Shown here: positions 23,597 to 33,035 of the stretch, piece by piece
Layout: each line of letters opens with the position of its first letter
Position numbering within the stretch: the first letter of the stretch is position 1
NCBI RefSeq assembly: GCF_000719095.1
Contig: NZ_JOEH01000040.1
Coordinates: 1-50,636 of the forward strand
Reading direction: 5' to 3'
DNA: 50,636 nt
DNA from: Streptacidiphilus jeojiense
Lineage (GTDB): Bacteria > Actinomycetota > Actinomycetes > Streptomycetales > Streptomycetaceae
Program-made: the position numbers and the translations under genes
The notes under the pieces: generated by a model
What the model saw: the letters and a program-made list of their open reading frames with translations, nothing else
Told to the model about the DNA's origin: nothing
Databases searched by the model: none

Positions 23597-24475
23597 ATGC
23601 CCCAGCAGCCCCACCCCGCCCCCGAGCTGACCTCGCTGCGCTCGACCAGGGTCACCGCCGCCCGCAGGCTCTCCCGCCGGGCCCAGCGCGGCAAGGAGCG
23701 CCGCTTCGTCGCCGAGGGTCCGCAGGCCGTCCGCGAGGCCGTGGCGTACGGCACGCTGCCGGGCGGCGAGCACGCCGTGGTGGAGATCTACACCACAGCC
23801 GAGGCTGCCGAGCGCCATGCCGACCTGCTGGCCGACGCAAGGGCCGCCCGGGTGCCGGTGCTGACCGCCACCGACGAGGTGATCGAGGCGGTCTGCCAGA
23901 CCGTCACCCCGCAGGGGATCGCCGCCGTCTGCCGCTTCGTGGACACCTCCTTCGAGCAGGTGCTGGCCGCAGGACCCAGGCTGGTCGCGGTGCTGGCCCA
24001 CGTCCGCGACCCCGGGAACGCCGGGACGGTGCTGCGCACGGCCGACGCCGCCGGGGCCGACGCGGTGGTGCTCACCGACGCCTCGGTCGACCTCTACAAC
24101 CCCAAGGCCGTCAGGGCCTCGGTCGGCAGCCTCTACCACCTGCCGGTGGCCGTGGGGGTGCCGGTGGCGCAGGCCGTGGCCGGACTGCGCGCGGCCGGGG
24201 TGCGGATCCTGGCGGCGGACGGCGCCGGCAAGCGCGACCTGGACCAGGAGCTGGACGACGGCACCCTGGGCGGCCCGACCGCCTGGGTCTTCGGCAACGA
24301 GGCATGGGGCCTGCCCGAGCCCACCCGGGCACTGGCCGACGAGGTGGTCCGGGTCCCGATCCACGGGCACGCAGAGAGCCTCAACCTCGCGACCGCCGCC
24401 GCGGTGTGCCTCTACGCCTCCGCGCGCGCACAGCGTGCCCCCGCCGGGTGCCGCTCCCAGGGCCTGGTTCGCTAG
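23597..24475 (+). CDS. SpoU/TrmH-family RNA 2'-O-methyltransferase
   Basis: 292 residues from ATG 23597. An N-terminal substrate-binding domain (RRAQRGKERRFVAEGPQAVR) precedes the SPOUT knot: VAVLAHVRDPGNAGTVLRTA (motif 1), TAWVFGNEAWGLPEP (motif 2) and VRVPIHGHAESLNLATAAAV (motif 3 with the SAM-binding knot). It methylates ribose in rRNA or tRNA; the target is not predictable. Position directly after rplT is conserved in actinobacteria. Confidence 0.93.
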   Translation: MPQQPHPAPELTSLRSTRVTAARRLSRRAQRGKERRFVAEGPQAVREAVAYGTLPGGEHAVVEIYTTAEAAERHADLLADARAARVPVLTATDEVIEAVCQTVTPQGIAAVCRFVDTSFEQVLAAGPRLVAVLAHVRDPGNAGTVLRTADAAGADAVVLTDASVDLYNPKAVRASVGSLYHLPVAVGVPVAQAVAGLRAAGVRILAADGAGKRDLDQELDDGTLGGPTAWVFGNEAWGLPEPTRALADEVVRVPIHGHAESLNLATAAAVCLYASARAQRAPAGCRSQGLVR

Positions 24476-24510
24476 GGTGACCACGGCGGCATCCGGAGGG
24501 GAGGGCGGCC

Positions 24511-25614
24511 ATGACCGACACGCGGCAGCTCCGTGCGTCAACCCGCGCTGTCCTGCCGGGCCTCGATCCGGAGGACCTGCCGGACGGGCTGGTCGTCGCG
24601 GACGCCGACGGGGTGGTCGTCTGCTTCAACTCCGCGGCCGCCCGGATCAGCGGGATCAGCCGGGAACAGGCGCTGGGCCGGCCACTGGCCGAGGCCCTGC
24701 CTTTAGAGGATCTGGAGGGCCGCCGCTGGTGGCCGCTGCTGGACCCCTACGGCGGCCTGCGGATACGCACCGGCCAGCCGGAACGCAATCTGCTGCTGCC
24801 CGGCGGCCGCGAGGTGCTGGTCTCGGCCCGCTACCTGCGCGAGGGCACCGGACCGGTGCGCCGGGTGGTGGTCGCGCTGCGCGGCACCGAGGCCAGGCGC
24901 CGCACCGAGCGCAGCCACGCCGAGCTGATCGCCACCGTCGCCCATGAGCTGCGCTCCCCGCTGACCAGCGTCAAGGGCTTCACCGCGACCCTGCTGCAGA
25001 AGTGGGAGCGGTTCACCGACGACCAGAAGAAGCTGATGCTGGAGACGGTGGACGCGGACGCCAACCGGGTCACCCGGCTGATCGCCGAACTGCTCGACAT
25101 CTCCAGGATCGACGCCGGACGGCTGGAGATCCGCCGGCAGAAGGTCGACCTGCCGCAGGCGCTGCGCCGCCACGTGGAGGGGAAGATCGCCGCCGGGGTC
25201 GCCCCGGAGCGCTTCGTGATCCGGGTCAACGAGCCGCTGCCCCCGCTGTGGGCGGACGCCGACAAGGTCGACCAGGTGCTGGGCAACCTGCTGGAAAACG
25301 CGGTGCGCCACGGTGAGGGAACTGTCACCATCGAGGTCGAGCCGGACAAGGCGGTCCTCGCCTCCGGCCAACTGCGCGAAGGGACGGCGGTGACGGTGAG
25401 CGACCAGGGCCCCGGCATCCCCGAGGAGTCCATCCCGCGCGTCTTCACCCGCTTCTGGCGCGGCAGCAAGCGCGGCGGCACCGGCCTGGGCCTCTACATC
25501 GTCAAGGGCATCGTCGAGGCCCACGGCGGCAGCATCGCGGTGGACCGGGTGCCCGAGGGCGGCGCCAGGTTCCGATTTATCCTGCCCGCGGGCATCCCCG
25601 ACTTCATGGCCTGA
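24511..25614 (+). CDS. Orphan cytosolic PAS-domain sensor histidine kinase with a TTA codon
   Basis: 367 residues from ATG 24511 behind GGAGGGGAGGG. A PAS domain (about 18-125: LPDGLVVADADGVVVCFN, GREVLVSARYLREG) is followed by HisKA with His145 in VAHELRSPLTSVKGF, and HATPase_c motifs: N box NLLENAVRHGEG, G1 DQGPGIPEES, F box FTRFWRGSK, G2 GGTGLGLYIV. No transmembrane segment is seen. No response regulator is adjacent. Codon 65 (24703-24705) is TTA, rare in Streptomyces and read only by the bldA tRNA, so translation may be limited to late growth. From memory, a similar kinase sits here in other streptomycetes. Confidence 0.93.
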   Translation: MTDTRQLRASTRAVLPGLDPEDLPDGLVVADADGVVVCFNSAAARISGISREQALGRPLAEALPLEDLEGRRWWPLLDPYGGLRIRTGQPERNLLLPGGREVLVSARYLREGTGPVRRVVVALRGTEARRRTERSHAELIATVAHELRSPLTSVKGFTATLLQKWERFTDDQKKLMLETVDADANRVTRLIAELLDISRIDAGRLEIRRQKVDLPQALRRHVEGKIAAGVAPERFVIRVNEPLPPLWADADKVDQVLGNLLENAVRHGEGTVTIEVEPDKAVLASGQLREGTAVTVSDQGPGIPEESIPRVFTRFWRGSKRGGTGLGLYIVKGIVEAHGGSIAVDRVPEGGARFRFILPAGIPDFMA

Positions 25615-25750
25615 GCGGTACGTCCCGTCCTGACCGGTACGTCCCCGGCCCGTCGCGGAGGGCAAGCGGGCGCTGCCGACTCCAGAACCTCAGTAGACTC
25701 GGCCTTTGGCGCCGTGCGCTGAACCACGCAGGAGCATGGGAAGAAGAGGG

Positions 25751-26875
25751 ATGTCCGCACCGAACAAGTCCTACGACCCGGTCGAGGTTGAGGCGTTGAA
25801 GCCGGAAGAGATCGAGCGTCTGCGGGACGAGGCGCTGGCCGCGTTCGAGGCCGCCGCCGACCTCGCCGCGCTGCAGGAAGCCAAGGTCGCCCACACCGGT
25901 GACCGCTCCCCGCTGTCCCTGGCCAACCGCGAGATCGGCGCGCTGCCGCCGCAGGCCAAGAAGGAGGCGGGCCAGCGGGTCGGCCAGGCCCGCGGAGCCG
26001 TCAACAAGGCCCTCGCCGAGCGCCGCGCCGTGCTGGAGGCCGAGCGGGACGCCCGGGTGCTCACCGAGGAGGCCGTGGACGTCACCCTCCCGTACGACCG
26101 CGCCCCGCGCGGCGCCCGGCACCCGCTGACGACCCTGTCCGAGCGGCTCGGCGACATCTTCACCTCCATGGGCTACGCCATCGCCGAGGGCCCCGAGGTC
26201 GAGGCCGAGTGGCTGAACTTCGACGCCCTCAACATGGGCCCGGACCACCCGGCGCGCTCCACCCAGGACACCTTCTTCCTCAAGGACGCGACCGGGCAGC
26301 CCACCGACGGGGTGGTGCTGCGGACGCACACCTCCGGCGTGCAGATCCGCTCCATGCTGGCCGCCTCCGAGCCGCCGATCTACGTGATCTGCCCGGGCCG
26401 GGTGTTCCGCTCCGACGAGCTGGACGCCACCCACACCCCGGTCTTCAGCCAGATCGAGTTGCTGGCCGTGGACGAGGGCCTGACCATGGCCGACCTCAAG
26501 GGCACCCTGGACCACATGGTGGTCTCGCTCTTCGGCGAGGGCATGAAGACCCGGCTGCGCCCCAACTACTTCCCGTTCACCGAGCCGTCCGCCGAGATGG
26601 ACATGGTGTGCTTCCACTGCCGCGGCGAGTCCGTCGGCAACCCGGACCGCCCCTGCCGCACCTGCTCCTCCGAGGGCTGGATCGAGCTGGGCGGCTGCGG
26701 GATGGTCAACCCGCGGGTGCTGATCGCCTGCGGCATCGACCCCAACAAGTACAGCGGCTTCGCGTTCGGCTTCGGCATCGAGCGACTGCTGATGTTCCGC
26801 CACAACGTCGAAGACATGCGAGACATCGTGGAGGGTGACGTGCGCTTCACCCTTCCGTTCGGGATGGAGATCTGA
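25751..26875 (+). CDS. pheS: Phenylalanyl-tRNA synthetase alpha subunit
   Basis: 374 residues from ATG 25751, with a purine-rich GGGAAGAAGAGGG upstream. N-terminal coiled coil (about 10-90), then class II motifs: [39 protein letters not shown] (motif 2 region), [25 protein letters not shown], and [13 protein letters not shown] (motif 3). The CFHCRGE and CRTCSSEGW Cys cluster is usual. Forms an alpha2-beta2 enzyme with PheT; overlaps pheT by one base. A TAGACT at 25694 may be the -10. Confidence 0.97.
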   Translation: MSAPNKSYDPVEVEALKPEEIERLRDEALAAFEAAADLAALQEAKVAHTGDRSPLSLANREIGALPPQAKKEAGQRVGQARGAVNKALAERRAVLEAERDARVLTEEAVDVTLPYDRAPRGARHPLTTLSERLGDIFTSMGYAIAEGPEVEAEWLNFDALNMGPDHPARSTQDTFFLKDATGQPTDGVVLRTHTSGVQIRSMLAASEPPIYVICPGRVFRSDELDATHTPVFSQIELLAVDEGLTMADLKGTLDHMVVSLFGEGMKTRLRPNYFPFTEPSAEMDMVCFHCRGESVGNPDRPCRTCSSEGWIELGGCGMVNPRVLIACGIDPNKYSGFAFGFGIERLLMFRHNVEDMRDIVEGDVRFTLPFGMEI

Positions 26876-29397
26876 TGCGCGTCCCGCTTTCCTGGCTGCG
26901 GGAGTACGTCGACCTGCCCGCAGGCGAGACCGGCCGCGACGTGGCCGACCGGCTGGTCCGGGCCGGCCTGGAGGTCGAGACCGTCGAGCAGCTCGGCGGC
27001 GACCTCAAGGGCCCGCTGGTGGTCGGCAAGGTCCTGGCCATCGAGGAGCTCACCGGCTTCAAGAAGCCGATCCGCTACTGCCAGGTCGACGTCGGCGACG
27101 CCAACGGCACCGGCGAGCCGCAGAACATCGTCTGCGGCGCCCGCAACTTCGCCGTCGGCGACAAGGTCGTCGTGGTGCTCCCCGGCGCGGTGCTGCCCGG
27201 CCCGTTCCCGATCTCGGCGCGGCAGACCTACGGCCACACCTCCGAGGGCATGATCTGCTCGGCCCGCGAGCTGGGCATGGGCGACGAGCACGACGGCATC
27301 ATCGTGCTGCCGGCCGAGTACGTGCCCGGCACCGACGCCGTCGAGCTGCTGGAGCTGGTGGACGAGGTCCTGGACATCGCCGTCACCGCCGACCGCGGCT
27401 ACTGCCTGTCGGTGCGCGGCGTCGCCCGCGAGGCCGCCATCGCCTACGGCCTGCCGCTGAGCGACCCGGCGCTGCTGGACGTGCCGCCGGCCAACGCCTA
27501 CGGCCCGCTGGTCAAGGTCGAGGACCAGGCCGGCTGCGACCGCTTCGTGGCCCGCAGCGTCATCGGCATCGAGCCGACCGCGCTGTCCCCGCTGTGGATG
27601 CAGCGCCGGATCCAGAAGGCCGGGATGCGCCCGATCTCGCTGGCCGTGGACATCACCAACTACGTGATGCTGGAGCTCGGGCAGCCGCTGCACGCCTACG
27701 ACCGCAGCCGGATCGACGGCGCGATCACGGTGCGCCGCGCCCGCGCGGGCGAGAAGCTGCGCACCCTGGACGGCGTCGAGCGCACCCTGGACGTCGAGGA
27801 CCTGCTGATCTGCGACAACTCCGGGCCGATCGGCCTGGCCGGGGTCATGGGCGGCGCCGGCACCGAGATCGCCACCGCGGTCGAGGACCCGGAGACCGGC
27901 CGGGTCGACGGCACCACCGAGGTCGTCATCGAGGCCGCGCACTTCGCGCCGGTCGCCATCGCCCGCAGCGTGCGCCGGCACAAGCTGCCCTCCGAGGCCG
28001 CCAAGCGCTTCGAGCGCGGCGTGGACCCGGAGGCCGGCAAGGCCGCCGCGCAGCGCGCCGTGGACCTGCTGGTGCTGGTCGCCGGCGGCACCGCCGAGGC
28101 CGGGGTCACCGACATCGCCGCCCCGCACCCGGTGCACAGCATCACCATCGCCGCGGACCACCCGGACCGGGTGGCCGGGCAGGAGTACGGCCGCGAGACC
28201 GTGGTGCGCCGGCTCCAGGAGGTCGGCTGCACCGTGGTCGGCGGCGACGTGCTGGTGGTCACCCCGCCGAGCTGGCGGCCGGACCTGACCGACCCCAACG
28301 ACCTCGCCGAGGAGGTCATCCGGCTGGAGGGCTACGCCGAGCTGCCCTCCACGCTGCCGACGCCGCCCGCGGGCACCGGCCTGACCGAGTCCCAGCGGCT
28401 GCGCCGCCGTACCGGTCTGGCGCTGGCCGGGGCCGGCTACGTCGAGGTGCTGAACTACCCGTTCATCGGCGAGGCCGTGCTCGACGCCTTCGGGCTCGAC
28501 GCGGACGACCCGCGCCGGACGACGGTGCAGCTGGCCAACCCGATCTCCGACGAGGAGCCGTCGCTGCGCACCACGCTGCTGCCGGGCCTGCTGGCGGCGC
28601 TGCGCCGCAATGTCGGCCGGGGCGCGACGGACGTGGCGCTGTTCGAGCAGGGCCTGGCCTTCCGGGTGGACGGCACCGACCCGGAGGCGCTGTTCAATGC
28701 GCCGCGGCTGCCGGTCGACCGCCGTCCCACCGACGAGGAGATCGCGCAGCTCAACGCCGCGCTGCCGCGCCAGCCGCGGCGGGTCGCCACCGTCCTGGCC
28801 GGCAACCGCGAGCCCGACGGCTGGTGGGGCAAGGGCCGCGCGGCGACCTGGGCCGACGCGGTCGAGTCGGCCCGTACCGTGGCGGCCGCCGCCGGGGTCG
28901 AGCTGACGGTCCGCCAGGACCGGCACGCGCCCTGGCACCCGGGCCGCTGCGCCGCCCTCTACGTGGGCGACCGGCTGGTCGGCCACGCGGGCGAGCTGCA
29001 CCCGCGCACCGTCAAGGCGCTGCACCTGCCGGAGCGCACCTGCGCGATGGAACTGGACGTCGAGCTGCTGACGGCCGACGGCGGCGGCCATGTCGAGGGG
29101 CCGAGGATCTCCGGCTTCCCGGTCGCCACCCAGGACGTCGCCCTGGTCGTGGACGCCACCGTGCCGGCCGCCGAGGTGGAGGCCGCGCTGCGGTCCGGCG
29201 CCGGACCGCTGCTGGAGTCGCTGCGGCTGTTCGACGTCTACACCGGCGAGCAGATCGGCGCGGACAAGAAGTCGCTGGCGTACGCGCTGCGGTTCCGCGC
29301 CGCCGACCGCACCCTCACCGCCGAGGAGGCGTCGGCGGCCCGCGAGGCGGCCGTCGCCGAGGCCGTGAGCCGCACCGGCGCGACCGCGCGCGGCTGA
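26875..29397 (+). CDS. pheT: Phenylalanyl-tRNA synthetase beta subunit
   Basis: 840 residues from ATG 26875, which shares the last base of the pheS stop, so translation is coupled. Domain order is normal: N-terminal domain ([15 protein letters not shown]), tRNA-binding OB-fold ([26 protein letters not shown]), B3/B4 editing domain ([20 protein letters not shown]), B5 ([16 protein letters not shown]), catalytic-like core ([31 protein letters not shown]) and C-terminal FDX-ACB ([30 protein letters not shown]). Full family length. Confidence 0.97.
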   Translation: MRVPLSWLREYVDLPAGETGRDVADRLVRAGLEVETVEQLGGDLKGPLVVGKVLAIEELTGFKKPIRYCQVDVGDANGTGEPQNIVCGARNFAVGDKVVVVLPGAVLPGPFPISARQTYGHTSEGMICSARELGMGDEHDGIIVLPAEYVPGTDAVELLELVDEVLDIAVTADRGYCLSVRGVAREAAIAYGLPLSDPALLDVPPANAYGPLVKVEDQAGCDRFVARSVIGIEPTALSPLWMQRRIQKAGMRPISLAVDITNYVMLELGQPLHAYDRSRIDGAITVRRARAGEKLRTLDGVERTLDVEDLLICDNSGPIGLAGVMGGAGTEIATAVEDPETGRVDGTTEVVIEAAHFAPVAIARSVRRHKLPSEAAKRFERGVDPEAGKAAAQRAVDLLVLVAGGTAEAGVTDIAAPHPVHSITIAADHPDRVAGQEYGRETVVRRLQEVGCTVVGGDVLVVTPPSWRPDLTDPNDLAEEVIRLEGYAELPSTLPTPPAGTGLTESQRLRRRTGLALAGAGYVEVLNYPFIGEAVLDAFGLDADDPRRTTVQLANPISDEEPSLRTTLLPGLLAALRRNVGRGATDVALFEQGLAFRVDGTDPEALFNAPRLPVDRRPTDEEIAQLNAALPRQPRRVATVLAGNREPDGWWGKGRAATWADAVESARTVAAAAGVELTVRQDRHAPWHPGRCAALYVGDRLVGHAGELHPRTVKALHLPERTCAMELDVELLTADGGGHVEGPRISGFPVATQDVALVVDATVPAAEVEAALRSGAGPLLESLRLFDVYTGEQIGADKKSLAYALRFRAADRTLTAEEASAAREAAVAEAVSRTGATARG

Positions 29398-29407
29398 CGC
29401 ACCGCAG

Positions 29408-29459
29408 GCAGCACGGCGGCCCGTTCCCGGATTCCGGGGGCGGGCCGCCGTTGTGCTGC
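29408..29459 (+). terminator. Strong terminator after pheT
   Basis: GCAGCAC plus GGCGGCCCG (29408-29423) pair exactly with CGGGCCGCC (29441-29449) and GTGCTGC (29453-29459), with one 3-nt bulge: 16 bp of stem. It directly follows the pheT stop. Confidence 0.88.
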
Positions 29460-29568
29460 GGGTTCCGACCGCACCGGTTCGCAGCGAGCGGGTTCGGGCC
29501 GGGCGGTTTGAGCCGTGGCGGCGGGCGACAGGATCAGGGGCAGGAACGTTCTTGCGCCAGGAGGCCCC

Positions 29569-30495
29569 ATGCCGTCCAGTCCCGCCCCGATACGCCTGTC
29601 CGACGAGGTCCGAAAAGCCGTGGAGCGGGGCCGCCCGGTGGTGGCGCTGGAGTCGACGATCATCTCGCACGGGCTGCCGCGCCCCCGGAACCTGGAGGTC
29701 GCCCGGGAGCTGGAGGCAGCCGTCCGGGCGGGCGGGGCGGTGCCGGCCACCATCGCGGTGCTGGACGGGGTGGCCAGGGTCGGACTCGGCAAGGACGAGC
29801 TGGAGCGGGTCGCCAACGACGAGTCCCTGCGCAAGCTGGGCTTCCGCGATCTGGCCCCGGCCGTGGCGCTCGGCGCCAGCGGGGCGACCACGGTGTCGGC
29901 GACGGCCTTCCTGGCCCATTCGGCCGGGATCGCGGTGTTCGCCACCGGCGGCCTCGGCGGAGTGCACCGGGACTGGACGACCCTGCAGGACGAGTCCGCC
30001 GACCTGGGGCTGCTGGCCCGGGTGCCGATCACGGTGGTGTGCGCGGGGGTGAAGTCCATCCTGGACGTCCCGGCGACGCTGCAGCGCCTGGAGACGCTGA
30101 ACGTGGGCGTCGTCGGCTACCGGACCACCGAGTTCCCCGGCTTCTACCTGCGCAGCTCCGGACTGCCGGTGGACTGGACGCTGGACACCCCGGAGCAGGT
30201 GGCGGAGCTGATGCGGGCCCGCTGGCAGCTGAACGCCGACCTCACCGCGCTGGTGGTCGGCAACCCGGTGCCCGAGGCTGAACAGCTCGACCCCGAACTG
30301 CACGACCGGGTCCTCGCCAAGGCGCTGCGCGCCGCCGAACGCCAGGGGATCACCGGCCAGGCGGTCACCCCGTTCCTGCTCGGCTACCTGGTGAAGCACA
30401 CCGACGGCGCCTCCCTGGAGGCCAATCTCGCCGCGGTGCGGGGCAATGTCGCGCTGGCGGCGAAGATCGCCCGCAGCCACGCGGCGCTCAGTTGA
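29569..30495 (+). CDS. psuG: Pseudouridine-5'-phosphate glycosidase
   Basis: 308 residues from ATG 29569 with AGGAGG 4 nt upstream; a longer frame from 29515 is rejected because the ribosome site fits the internal ATG. Signature segments: VVALESTIISHGLPRPRNLE, PATIAVLDGVARVGL, ATTVSATAFLAHSAGI, FATGGLGGVHR, VVCAGVKSILDV, and GYRTTEFPGFYLRSSGL. It splits pseudouridine 5'-phosphate into uracil and ribose 5-phosphate (Mn2+ dependent). It overlaps psuK by 4 bases. Confidence 0.95.
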   Translation: MPSSPAPIRLSDEVRKAVERGRPVVALESTIISHGLPRPRNLEVARELEAAVRAGGAVPATIAVLDGVARVGLGKDELERVANDESLRKLGFRDLAPAVALGASGATTVSATAFLAHSAGIAVFATGGLGGVHRDWTTLQDESADLGLLARVPITVVCAGVKSILDVPATLQRLETLNVGVVGYRTTEFPGFYLRSSGLPVDWTLDTPEQVAELMRARWQLNADLTALVVGNPVPEAEQLDPELHDRVLAKALRAAERQGITGQAVTPFLLGYLVKHTDGASLEANLAAVRGNVALAAKIARSHAALS

Positions 30496-31445
30496 CCACC
30501 GGTCAGGCGGCCACTGCGCAGGTGACCACTGCCCAGGTGACGCCGGCTCAGGCCCTGCTGGTGGTGGGCGACCTGGTCACCGATGTGGTGGCGCTGCACG
30601 CCAAGCCGCTGAGCCCGGACACCGACACCTCGGCGCGGATCGCGGTCCGTCCCGGCGGATCCGCCGCCAACACCGCGGCCTGGGCGGCCCACGCGGGCGT
30701 ACCGGCGCGGCTGCTGTCCCGGGTCGGCGCCGACTCGGCCGACTGGCACCGCGAGGCGCTGGCCCGCGGCGGTGTGGAGACCTGCCTGCGGGTGGACCGC
30801 GACCGGCCGACCGCGGTCGTCATCGACCTGGTGGACGGCGCGGGGGAGCGGACCTTCGTGACCGACCGCGGCGCCAGCGGCGCGCTGGGCCCGTCGGACT
30901 GGCAGGACGCCCTGCTGGACGGGGTCGGCCGGATGCACCTCTCCGGCTACCTGCTGTTCGGCGCCGAGGGCCGGGCGCTGGCCGCGGTCGCGGTGGCGGC
31001 GGCCCGCGCCCGGGGGATCGGCGTCAGCGTGGACCCGGCGTCCAGCGGCTTCCTGCGCGAGTTCGGTGCGGACCGGTTCCTGGCCCTGCTCGGCGGCGTC
31101 GACCTGCTGCTGCCCAACCTGGACGAGGCCCGGGCGCTGACCGGGCAGTCCGATCCGTCGATCGCGGCCCGCGTGCTCAGCGCGCGCTGCCACTGCCTGG
31201 TGGCCCTGAAGCTGGGCTCCGCCGGCGCGCTGCTCGCCGAGCACGGTGCGCTGCTCGGCCGGGTACCGGCTCCGGCGGCCGTCCCGCTGGACTCCACCGG
31301 CGCCGGCGACGCCTTCGCCGGCGGCCTGCTGGCAGCGCTGCTCGACGGCGCCGACCCGGCCGCAGCCGCGGCGGCAGGCTGTCGGCTGGGGGCGACGGCG
31401 GTGCTCGCGGTGGGCGGCCGTCCGGCGGCCGCCACTGCCCACTGA
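30492..31445 (+). CDS. psuK: PfkB-family carbohydrate kinase, probable pseudouridine kinase
   Basis: 317 residues from TTG 30492, whose TTGA overlaps the psuG stop, giving translational coupling. PfkB motifs: LLVVGDLVTDVVA (strand 1), RPGGSAANTAAWAAHAGV (sugar-binding), LDEARALTG, and DSTGAGDAFAGG with the catalytic Asp. The first ~20 residues are a Thr/Gln/Ala repeat outside the kinase fold. Coupling to psuG identifies pseudouridine as the likely substrate, giving the salvage pathway pseudouridine to PsiMP to uracil plus ribose 5-phosphate. Confidence 0.88.
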   Translation: MTTGQAATAQVTTAQVTPAQALLVVGDLVTDVVALHAKPLSPDTDTSARIAVRPGGSAANTAAWAAHAGVPARLLSRVGADSADWHREALARGGVETCLRVDRDRPTAVVIDLVDGAGERTFVTDRGASGALGPSDWQDALLDGVGRMHLSGYLLFGAEGRALAAVAVAAARARGIGVSVDPASSGFLREFGADRFLALLGGVDLLLPNLDEARALTGQSDPSIAARVLSARCHCLVALKLGSAGALLAEHGALLGRVPAPAAVPLDSTGAGDAFAGGLLAALLDGADPAAAAAAGCRLGATAVLAVGGRPAAATAH

Positions 31446-31473
31446 CAGGGCCGGGCACAGTACTGCGCCAATA

Positions 31474-31487
31474 CTTGAGTGCTCAAG
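31474..31487. promoter_or_regulatory. Perfect MarR-type operator
   Basis: CTTGAG-TG-CTCAAG, an exact inverted repeat with 6-bp arms, sits 20 nt before the MarR start and just upstream of TACGGT (31495-31500), which ends 7 nt before the ATG. It fits MarR autoregulation. Confidence 0.7.
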
Positions 31488-31506
31488 CTTCTGCTACGGT
31501 GGAGGC

Positions 31507-31995
31507 ATGAACGAGGCACTGGAGACATCGCTGCGGCTGGTTCGGGCCCAGGCGGCGCTGGTCAAGCGGTTCGACGCGAGGCTGTCCGGGCTGCACGGGG
31601 TCAGCTTCGCCGACCTGGCCGTACTGCGCTGCCTCGGCCAGGCGGAGGGCGGCCGGATGCGCCGGGTGGACCTGGCCCAGGCGCTGGGCCTGTCCGCGTC
31701 CGGCGTCACCCGGGGTCTGATCCCGCTGGAGCGGATCGGCCTGGTCGTCCGCGAGCCCGACCCGCGCGACGCCCGGGTGGCGTACGCGGCGCTGACGCCC
31801 ACCGGTCGGGAGCGGCTGGACGAGATGGAGCGGACCGCGGCCGAGGTCGCCGAGTCCGTCTTCACCGGCGAGGTCTGGGAGGGTGGCGGGTTGGCCACGC
31901 TGGTCGACCTGCTGGACGCACTCGAAGGCAGCGCCGGGGCCGGTGCCGCCAGGTCCCGGAAGCGGACGGAATCGACGGCCGACCGGCATGGTTGA
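31507..31995 (+). CDS. MarR-family transcriptional regulator
   Basis: 162 residues from ATG 31507. Winged-helix core: FADLAVLRCLGQAEGGRMRR, VDLAQALGLSASGVTRGLIP (recognition helix), LERIGLVVREPDPRDARVAY (wing), ALTPTGRERLDEM. The N- and C-terminal helices form the dimer. A perfect inverted repeat upstream indicates autoregulation. The next gene starts 91 nt downstream and may be coregulated. Ligand unknown. Confidence 0.93.
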   Translation: MNEALETSLRLVRAQAALVKRFDARLSGLHGVSFADLAVLRCLGQAEGGRMRRVDLAQALGLSASGVTRGLIPLERIGLVVREPDPRDARVAYAALTPTGRERLDEMERTAAEVAESVFTGEVWEGGGLATLVDLLDALEGSAGAGAARSRKRTESTADRHG

Positions 31996-32086
31996 CCTGC
32001 TGGGGGAGGCGCAGTGGCGGATGGTGGAACTACTACTGGGCGGCGGCTGGGCGGTTCCACTGCCGGGCGGACGAGAGGCTGAGCGG

Positions 32087-32956
32087 GTGCGGGCGAACAG
32101 CGGACTGACCGAGGTGACCGCGCTGCGGTACCTCGAACCGCTGCGCGCCGGGGGTTCGCTGCCCGGTGTCGTCGAGACCGACGACCTGGGCACCTATGTG
32201 GTCAAGTTCTCCGGCGCCGCACAGGGCCGCAAGGCGCTGGTCGCCGAGGTCGTCACCGCCGAGCTGGGACGGCGGCTGGGTCTGCCGGTCCCGGAGATGG
32301 TGCTGGTCAGGTTCGACCCCGAGGTGGCGGTGCACGAGCCGGACCCGGAGGTGCAGGACCTGCTGCGGGCCAGTGCCGGACTGAACCTCGGCATGGACTT
32401 CCTGCCCGGGGCCCGCGACTTCGCCCCGGGGGTGGTCCGGGACGTGGACGTCTCGCCCGCCGAGGCCGGCCGGATCGTCTGGTTCGACGCCCTGGTGGGC
32501 AATGTCGACCGCACCGTGCACAGCCCCAACCTGATGGTGTGGCACCAGCGGTTGTGGCTGATCGACCACGGCGCGGCGCTGATCTTCCACCACCGCTGGT
32601 CCGGTGCGGCGGAGGCGGTCGGCCGGAAGTACCCGATGTCCGAGCACGCCCTGGGCGGCTACTCACCGGACGTCGCCGGGGCGGACCGGGCCCTGGCGCC
32701 GCTGGTCACCGTCGACCTGCTGCGCGAGGTCACCGAGCTGGTCCCGGACGAGTGGCTGGAGCCGGAGCCGGGCCTGGACACCCCCGAGCTGCAGCGTGCG
32801 GCCTATGTCAGCCACCTCGCCGCCAGGGCCGGCCGCTCCGCCGAGTGGCTGCCGGACTGCTTCGCCACCCCCGAGGAACTGGCCGAGCGCGAGGCGCGGC
32901 GCACGGCGGCGAGCCTCGCCGGCCGTCCGGCCTGGCTCCAGCACGTACGGGGCTGA
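32087..32956 (+). CDS. HipA-like kinase-fold protein
   Basis: 289 residues from GTG 32087, behind GAGAGG; an in-frame ATG at 31988 overlaps the MarR gene, but the extra 33 codons have atypical third bases and are probably not translated. The protein matches the HipA-like domain of actinobacteria: TALRYLEPLRAGGSLPGVVE, GTYVVKFSGAAQGRKALVAE (nucleotide-binding Lys), AGLNLGMDFLPGARDF, and a catalytic-loop-like WFDALVGNVDRTVHSPN with LWLIDHGAALIFHH as DxG equivalent. In many actinobacteria a DUF3037 gene follows; here it does not. No HipB antitoxin is adjacent, so a toxin role is not supported. Confidence 0.82.
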   Translation: MRANSGLTEVTALRYLEPLRAGGSLPGVVETDDLGTYVVKFSGAAQGRKALVAEVVTAELGRRLGLPVPEMVLVRFDPEVAVHEPDPEVQDLLRASAGLNLGMDFLPGARDFAPGVVRDVDVSPAEAGRIVWFDALVGNVDRTVHSPNLMVWHQRLWLIDHGAALIFHHRWSGAAEAVGRKYPMSEHALGGYSPDVAGADRALAPLVTVDLLREVTELVPDEWLEPEPGLDTPELQRAAYVSHLAARAGRSAEWLPDCFATPEELAEREARRTAASLAGRPAWLQHVRG

Positions 32957-33035
32957 CCGGAGCGGGAGCCGACCGGGGCCGGGCCGACCGAGGCGGGGTT
33001 GACCGGGGCCGACATCTGCGGGGTAGCGTCACCCC

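Noticed and set aside
26566..30480. Very long minus-strand open frame (1304 codons) across pheS, pheT and psuG
   Set aside because: Antisense shadow of GC-rich genes; low-complexity Gly/Val/Gln/Asp composition, no domain, and three well-supported genes on the other strand.
31988..32086. Upstream ATG start for the HipA-like gene
   Set aside because: The extra codons (GTT, CTA, CTA, CCA, CGA) are atypical and lack a ribosome site; family homology starts just after GTG 32087. Kept as an alternative.
31988..32956. HipA toxin-antitoxin system
   Set aside because: No HipB-like antitoxin; the adjacent regulator is MarR with its own operator, and the protein belongs to the shorter HipA-like class.
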